This document shows, in pieces, positions 6,501 to 10,760 of a stretch of 10,760 nt of DNA (position 1 is the stretch's first letter; the number at the start of each line of letters is the position of its first letter). The position numbers and the translations under genes were made by a program. Location of the stretch: assembly GCA_004335635.1 (NCBI GenBank), contig QAXH01005027.1, positions 1,421-12,180 of the forward strand, in the 5' to 3' direction. Origin of the DNA: Chloromonas sp. AAM2. Its lineage: Eukaryota; Chlorophyta; Chlorophyceae; Chlamydomonadales; Chlamydomonadaceae. The notes below the pieces were generated by a model that had not been told where the DNA came from, did not search any database, and saw only the letters and a program-made list of their open reading frames with translations.

Positions 6501-8336
6501 AAGCGTAGCTACACTGACAAATGGTGTTGTGTGGGTGGCGTGGCTGCGCTGCAGGTCCCGCAAGATGATGCTGTTCTCCCAGGTCGGTGTGCTGGTGGCG
6601 TACGGCGCATCGGTGCTGGTGGCCACTCTCATCTGGGCAGTACCTGCTCAGGTCAGTCACGTGGGCAGTCACGTGAAGGTGTCACATGGGTTGTCACGCA
6701 CGTTGTCACGTGGGCAGCCACATGGGACAGTTGTTGAGGTCGGGGTGGATGAAATAAGGATGAATACCAAACGAATGCGGAAAGCAACTGGATTGAACGA
6801 GGGGATTGGCGTATTTGAATGGTTGGAAGGTATTCCTGTTGGGTCATAGAATGAGTCCCAGGAGAGGCATCAGGGCTTGGTTTGGAAAGAGCCCCTGAAC
6901 CACGTGCATCTGCCGGCACCTGCCTCCAACCTAGTGACATATCTTAGTTACATTGCCACCAGTTGCATGGTCTGGCTATGCCAGCAGAACCTGCTTGCAC
7001 AGACGCACCTGCATTCGACCTAGCCATGGCTCACTGCATGCGTGTGTGCACAGGTTGACGGTCGCATGCAGCAGGCCCTGTGCAGCCGGTGGGGCGAGAA
7101 CAGGCCGGCCATGGCCAGCGCTGGCAACCCCATGTGCGACAAACTGCCCGGCATTCAGGTGTGTGTGAGCACCAAGCAGGGCATGTGCTTGAGGCCTGGG
7201 CACCATGCAGGGCATGTGCTTGAGGCCTGGGCACCATGCAGGGCATGTACTTGAGGCCTGGGCACCATGGCGGCCAGTTGGGATCGCAAAACTGGGCCGA
7301 AAAACCTGAACTTGCAGAATAGAATAGCACACTGGTGCACAATGGTTGTTGCCTCAACTCAGTGCGACTGTATGTGGACATCCATCTGTGAGGGGCACCT
7401 GGGTGGGCACAGTGTGGTTGGTTGTGGGTGTGAATCGTAGGAGGTGGGAGGGGCACGGATTCCAGGTAGACAGTCCAGGCTGTGCTGACTGCCCATGAAG
7501 ACATTGTGATTGAAAGGCAGTGTTTCTCAACACAAAATGCTTGGGTATCGTGATCCGATACTCCGTCGGTTTCTTTGCACGTTGCTGGTCTGTTTCCCCG
7601 TTTCCAACCGATGCTGCACGTGTGATGCCCGTGCCTGCAGGCCCTTGTGTCCAAGGCCAACAGCGGCCTGAGGTACTGGCTCATGGCCCAGTGCTTGGCC
7701 TGCATGGTGCTGTGCGGCGTGGGGCTGTGGTACGTGCTAGAGGTGAGCAAAAAACACAGAATGTTCTCAAGGCTGATGAATTCTCCTGCTATGGACCTGG
7801 ATGCCATATAATGCTTGCTATCACATCAACAACAAAAGCAACTTCGCAATCACCCGGCTGTCAACGCAAGTGAGGCAACAAGCAGCAGCATACTGCATAG
7901 AGAATGAGTGTTACAGACAGAGGGCTATGAGGTTGATCAGTCAGGGGTTGTTGCAAGCAGGCGTGTTGTGCCATGTCGCTACCACAGCCCAGGCTCCTTG
8001 TTGCTTTGTTGCACATCCACTGTGTGCCTCCGCCCGTCCAGGTACTGTGGCATAACCGAAATGACTTGTATTATGACTCTGGGCTCTCCAGATGCTCTTG
8101 CATGGTTGACTCATAAGCAATGAGTGCTGACGGTTTGTTTGCCCCTGCAGCTGTGCTTCATTGAGCGCAAGGGCATCAAGCACGTGCGCCGCCACAAGCG
8201 CAACCGCTTCACCATTCCATGGGACAAGATCAAGATCATTGGCGAGCCGCTGCCATGCGGCCAGGGCAAGAAGAAGCACGGGGCAAAGGCAGCCGCCTGC
8301 CCCATGGGCTTTGCGGGCAAGGACAAGAGTGCATGA
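3574..8336 (+). CDS. Four-pass membrane protein, tetraspanin-like layout, 387 aa (nine exons)
   Basis: Exons 3574-3750, 3906-4034, 4337-4407, 4742-4934, 5752-5855, 6555-6651, 7054-7158, 7641-7742 and 8151-8336 join with matching phases into one 387-residue frame. The ATG at 3574 has good context (GCAATGG). The frame stays open upstream to an ATG at 3406, but that stretch is not protein-like. Residues 1-45 are acidic (DDEDE, EFEDEG) and then Lys-rich; 75-102 are a charged helix; about 110-140 are Ser/Asp-rich. Predicted TM segments: about 163-182, 201-222, 231-254 and 304-325. The loop between TM3 and TM4 (258-303) has Cys267 and Cys285, which could pair. TM4 carries three Cys (QCLACMVLCG). 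The tail is basic (HVRRHKRNR, GKKKHG). CPFGFGG (5-11) and CPMGFAG (376-382) mirror each other at the two ends. The topology with both ends cytosolic fits a tetraspanin-like protein, but the CCG loop signature of tetraspanins is absent, so the family is unassigned. Each TM helix lies on its own exon. Confidence 0.87.
4035..4336 (+). other. Intron 2 of the four-TM gene
   Basis: Donor GTGCGA, acceptor TTCGCAG, phase 0, 302 bases. It is rich in alternating purine-pyrimidine words such as CATGTGTGTG, CACACGCATGTG and GTGCATGTGCATGC. One TGCATG lies at 4324-4329, seven bases before the acceptor end. Open frames running into it from exon 2 are read-through only. Confidence 0.8.
4408..4741 (+). other. 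Intron 3 of the four-TM gene
   Basis: Donor GTAAAA, acceptor CTCACTCATGCAG, phase 2, 334 bases. The split serine codon AG|T joins exons 3 and 4. It contains two copies of TAAATGCATGC (near 4457-4467 and 4529-4539) within loosely similar surroundings. Nothing else is recognised. Confidence 0.82.
5111..5182. repeat. 29-bp T-rich tandem repeat (about 2.5 copies)
   Basis: The unit begins CTTCTTTGTTTCTATTATTG. Copies are at 5111-5139 and 5140-5168, followed by a partial copy at 5169-5182. It is strongly pyrimidine-biased on the transcribed sense and lies well upstream of the acceptor in intron 4. Confidence 0.93.
5338..5386. repeat. Internal inverted repeat with perfect core
   Basis: GTGTGCTAA...GGCTAGGA-ATA-TCCTAGCC...TTAGCACAC. 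The core arms (5352-5359 and 5363-5370) are perfect with a three-base spacer. The outer arms (TGTGCTAA and TTAGCACA) also pair, with a few unpaired bases between. It lies inside the left half of the inverted-repeat element. Confidence 0.88.
5484..5629. repeat. 21-bp minisatellite (six units plus a degenerate one)
   Basis: Units start at 5504, 5525, 5546, 5567, 5588 and 5609; the consensus begins GGTGCTAGAACGGTACTAAA. The copy at 5484-5503 and the last two units are diverged. The unit shares GGTGCTA and GGTAC with the inner inverted block of the surrounding element, and the last unit overlaps that block. This suggests the array grew from subterminal sequence. Confidence 0.95.
5856..6554 (+). 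other. Intron 5 of the four-TM gene
   Basis: Donor GTGGGG and acceptor CTGCGCTGCAG, phase 2, with a split arginine codon AG|G. It is 699 bases and holds the TTG/TTA tract at about 6259-6395. Open frames at 5870-6167 and 6355-6554 are not supported as coding; the latter simply runs into exon 6. Confidence 0.82.
6259..6395. repeat. TTR trinucleotide tract with (TTG)9
   Basis: A T-rich run of TTG, TTA and related triplets includes nine consecutive TTG units at 6306-6332. It lies in intron 5, about 160 bases before the acceptor. Confidence 0.93.
6652..7053 (+). other. Intron 6 of the four-TM gene
   Basis: Donor GTCAGT, acceptor GTGTGTGCACAG, phase 0, 402 bases. Its first 75 bases are a cluster of GTCACGTGGG-like words (CACGTG at 6658, 6670 and 6707; CACATG at 6683 and 6719). 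TGCATG lies at 7035-7040, just before the acceptor. No other feature is seen. Confidence 0.82.
7159..7640 (+). other. Intron 7 of the four-TM gene
   Basis: Donor GTGTGT, acceptor GTGCCTGCAG, phase 0, 482 bases. A 31-bp minisatellite starts 20 bases after the donor. The long minus-strand open frame crossing this intron (7031-7807) is kept open by the repeat and is not called. Confidence 0.82.
7179..7269. repeat. 31-bp minisatellite (about three copies)
   Basis: The unit begins GGGCATGTGCTTGAGGCCTG. Copies start at 7179, 7210 and 7241, with one base change (GTGC to GTAC) in the third and a diverged end. It lies in intron 7 next to the exon 7 donor. Confidence 0.95.
7743..8150 (+). other. Intron 8 of the four-TM gene
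   Basis: Donor GTGAGC and acceptor TTTGCCCCTGCAG with a good pyrimidine tract, phase 0, 408 bases. No repeats or other features were found. Confidence 0.85.
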
Positions 8337-9050
8337 GGAAACGGGCACACGCATGGTGACGCACATGCGAGCGCACATGTGATTGACCTTTCCGCACATG
8401 CTTGCGCATGTATGGTTGTATACCCTGCCACGAATGATGCACATGGTTGTGCACGTGTGGCTGTGTACCCTGGTCTTTCAGTTTCAGAAACCAGCCAGCC
8501 ACGTGGTTCAACCCCGTTTCTGGGCTTGATTCCTGGCCCTGATTTCCCATTGTGGCTGTTGACCATGACCTTCCCCTACCATGGGCCAAGCAGCTGCTGG
8601 CGGGCGTCTGGATCAACCCTGCTCTGGATTTTGGACTTGGCCTGTGTACCCAAGCCAGGCGCTGCATGGGCCTGTCACTTTCAAGCAGGCCCGTTACATG
8701 GCATCAGTTTTGCTGACATGTTGGACCCGAGGCTTCCAGCCGGCCTGCGATTGATTGATATGTTACATCAGGAAAGCCGTCAAAGATGAGTCGAGTTGTG
8801 AACTTGAAACCTGTTTCTTCCTGAAATTCATCGCCCTGAGAGCGACGCATGCCCCTATGGAGACTTAAGACATGCCCCACACCCCGGCCTTGATCCATAT
8901 GTGATACCTTCGTTGAAATGTGACACTAGCCGGGCCGTCGTTGCCATGGTTGCCTGTGGCCAATCTTTGTAGAACCAGCCGTGCTGGTGAGCTCCGCACT
9001 AATCAAGATTGTAGTTTGGAGTGCTGGTTGACGCTTGCAGCCTGGTCAGT

Positions 9051-9180
9051 CACACTGACAGGTGTAGGTTCAGTTTGTTCGCCCCTGCAATGTGTGAGCC
9101 GGCATTGCAGCCGTGATTTTCACACGGACAGATGAGGTGGTAGTTTGATTTCGGTTCAGTTTGTTTGCCCTTGCAATGTG
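9051..9180. repeat. Imperfect direct duplication (about 86-bp period)
   Basis: GGTTCAGTTTGTTCGCCCCTGCAATGTG (9067-9094) recurs with two substitutions at 9153-9180. Similar words precede each copy: CACACTGACAG at 9051 and CACACGGACAG at 9121. The surrounding bases are diverged, so this is an old local duplication or two copies of a dispersed repeat. Confidence 0.85.
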
Positions 9181-9465
9181 GACCGCTCATTCTGCTTGTT
9201 GGAGTTGTGCCTGTCAGGCCATGTAGGACGAACTGGCATGTACTTTGCTTTGCCCTCCACAACAGACACGCCTAACAGTGCGTGTCTCATGCAAGCAGTA
9301 CCAAAACGACTTTTGTTATGTGAACTTTAGTGTTGTCTGATGTGCGTTCGAGTTTGAGCCCCTGCTGCCTCGCTGATGCAAACAGGCTGTTCTACGTTTC
9401 CTGCGTCCTTGTTAATCTGTCATCATACACTCACTAGAAGTGATTCAAACCCCAGCTGAGGTTGT

Positions 9466-9470
9466 TGTAA
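9466..9470 (+). terminator. Candidate polyadenylation signal TGTAA
   Basis: First TGTAA downstream of the four-TM stop codon on the plus strand. The motif is short and will occur by chance, so this is only a candidate. Confidence 0.22.
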
Positions 9471-9631
9471 TGGCTCTATGCCAGGACCCATGAGCTGTCC
9501 AGCTCAACTTCAAGGCTTGGCAGACATGCAGTGAAACGACTAGGAGCAAACAACCGAAGAGCAGAGGTGCGCAAACGACATCAATGCGGCGGTAAAGGAA
9601 CTTACACGAGCTGACGCACTACACACGATCA

Positions 9632-9697
9632 TGCAAGCCTCGAATGATATCTCCAGAAGGACAGTACTGTCCTTCCACTAGTGGTCTGCGGCTTGCA
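9632..9697. repeat. Bulged hairpin with a 20-bp perfect palindrome
   Basis: GAAGGACAGTACTGTCCTTC (9656-9675) is a perfect palindrome. Farther out, TGCAAGCC (9632-9639) pairs with GGCTTGCA (9690-9697), with poorly matched arms of about 14-16 bases between. The whole could fold as a 66-base hairpin with an internal loop. Confidence 0.85.
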
Positions 9698-10017
9698 GGC
9701 AAGGGGCGCATGTTCTCAAGGCACTCACTCAATGATTGTGTCCAATATCACTGGCTGTTGTTGAAGTCGAGAATATGAGGCGGCATGCCCACATGTGTTC
9801 TGTTACTTAAGAGTCATTGACGTGCATGTATGAGGAAAAAACAACAGACCCCTGCTTGCCCATGGTCCTAACTCCACGTCAAACACAATCAGCGACAATC
9901 AATGACGTATCAGCGTCCATAAATTCACTACACGCTGGTGCCGTTACCACGCCCAGTGTGCGTGCCTTCAAGTGCCGACCGTTTTGCAACCACCTTGGCA
10001 GCTGGAATACAGCCACA

Positions 10018-10038
10018 GTTGGGCACCTTCTGCCCAAC
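10018..10038. repeat. Short stem-loop
   Basis: GTTGGGCA-CCTTC-TGCCCAAC: eight perfect base pairs around a five-base loop. No T-run follows and there is no gene context. Confidence 0.8.
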
Positions 10039-10330
10039 TTTGTTGCTGTAAGCCATGCAACACTGCCAAAAAAATGATTGCCAGTTCTGGCACAATTCCA
10101 TGAGGGTGGGCAGGCCCCTCGGTGTGTGCCTGTTCCACAGCCATGCCTGTGCATCTGCCAGCCTCAGCACGTCCACAATATGAGGACAGGTCTTAAGATT
10201 GCTATTGCCATGTGAGTGATGTGCTGTATATGATGTTTGAGACACCTTCTGTTCCACATGTGGGATGATACAGGTGTAAACCTGACTCACTCACTCTCCC
10301 AGCCTCAGCAGGATTGTCCAAGGGAAATCA

Positions 10331-10396
10331 TGCACGTTTCTGAGGAAGATATTGCACATTTCTGAGAGAGATACTGCACGTTTCTGAGGGAGCAGC
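10331..10396. repeat. 22-bp tandem repeat (three copies)
   Basis: Units at 10331-10352, 10353-10374 and 10375-10396 share TGCACRTTTCTGAG and differ by a few bases toward their ends. No coding frame is supported here. Confidence 0.94.
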
Positions 10397-10749
10397 AGCC
10401 ACAGCACAGGTCAAGCCGCAGCTCTGCCCGTCGACGTGGCAGTTACTTTGCATCAGTCACTTTGTGCACAGGATACAAGACATGCAGATGAAGGTACCAT
10501 GTGTGCTAAGCTTCACTTCGTGGGCCGCGTTGAATCGGCTGTTGTGTTGGGTGGCATTCTTCCATCCTTCCAAGCCTGCATGTGCAAGGACAGCCCCAAC
10601 AATGATTGTTCTTGCAAGTGCAGTGCAGGGGAAGTTTACAGTGAATGAGGGTACGTGGATTGAGGCTCAACACATGGGCACGAAATCAACCGCATCAGAG
10701 CTCTCTGATCCTCTGATCCTGCCTGCGCCCTCCTTGCCTCCCCTCCCCC

Positions 10750-10760
10750 CACACACACAC
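10750..10760. repeat. CA dinucleotide repeat, cut by the window edge
   Basis: CACACACACAC after a C-rich run (CCCTCCCCTCCCCCC). The length beyond the window is unknown. Confidence 0.85.

Larger units (their letters stand above)
8337..9470 (+). other. Presumed 3' UTR and downstream region of the four-TM gene
   Basis: No exon is supported on either strand. After the TGA at 8334-8336 the sequence is rich in CACATG/GTGCACG words. It includes an 18-bp imperfect direct repeat (8410-8427 and 8455-8472, 45 bp apart, containing TACCCTG). The first TGTAA after the stop, the usual green-algal polyadenylation signal, is at 9466-9470. Using it would give an unusually long 3' UTR of about 1.1 kb, so either a variant signal nearer the stop is used or the UTR really is long. 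Confidence 0.4.
9471..10760. other. Intergenic or unresolved non-coding sequence
   Basis: No exon chain could be built on either strand. The longer open frames (minus 9928-10290, plus 9817-10077 and 10436-10648) lack recognisable domains, wobble bias and flanking splice signals. The region contains a bulged hairpin (9632-9697), a stem-loop (10018-10038), a 22-bp triple repeat and a CA run at the right edge. A divergent or degenerate gene cannot be excluded. Confidence 0.45.

Noticed and set aside
6355..6849. Plus-strand open frame of 164 codons
   Set aside because: Only 6555-6651 is exon. The left part is TTG/TTA repeat and the right part runs past a good donor (GTCAGT) into intron 6.
7031..7807. 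Longest open frame in the window (258 codons, minus strand)
   Set aside because: It runs antisense across two exons, an intron and a minisatellite of the four-TM gene. Its openness comes from the 31-bp repeat and no domain is visible.
8379..8789. Plus-strand open frame of 136 codons after the four-TM gene
   Set aside because: No domain, no splice context and a repeat-rich start; best read as 3' UTR.
9928..10290. Minus-strand open frame of 120 codons
   Set aside because: It looks somewhat protein-like, but I see no domain, flanking exons or start context; overlapping frames on both strands are equally open.

Overview
The window looks like nuclear DNA from a green alga, most likely a chlamydomonadalean chlorophyte. 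No long ORF is intact. Coding sequence is carried by short, fairly GC-rich exons of about 70-195 bases, separated by AT-richer introns of about 150-1160 bases that are full of micro- and minisatellites. Splice junctions follow GT(G/A)AG...CAG with reading phase preserved. The clade assignment is inferred from architecture and composition and is only moderately certain.

Two plus-strand genes can be assembled by joining exons whose phases agree. The first (about 425-3080, incomplete at the left edge) is the C-terminal part of an EF-hand protein in four exons. It has one well-formed EF-hand loop, a degenerate second one, and a basic helical tail. It includes a GC-AG intron and a splice donor that overlaps an apparent stop codon. 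The second (3574-8336) is a complete nine-exon gene for a 387-residue protein. It has a long acidic/basic soluble N-terminus, four transmembrane segments, a short loop with two cysteines between segments 3 and 4, and a basic tail. The layout is tetraspanin-like, but I do not recognise the family. A CPxGFxG motif occurs at both ends of this protein.

The introns of the second gene hold most of the non-coding structure. Intron 4 carries a 394-bp inverted-repeat element bounded by TA (5287-5680, MITE-like) with an internal 21-bp minisatellite and a palindrome, preceded by a 29-bp tandem repeat. Intron 5 has a TTG/TTA tract, intron 6 a cluster of CACGTG/CACATG words, and intron 7 a 31-bp minisatellite.

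The last 2.4 kb (8337-10760) shows no gene I can support. It holds the presumed 3' UTR of the second gene, an imperfect duplication, a bulged hairpin centred on a 20-bp perfect palindrome, an 8-bp stem-loop, a 22-bp triple repeat and the start of a CA repeat. I see no rRNA, tRNA, CRISPR array or bacterial-type operon. The two genes are tandem neighbours and nothing in the sequence links their functions.
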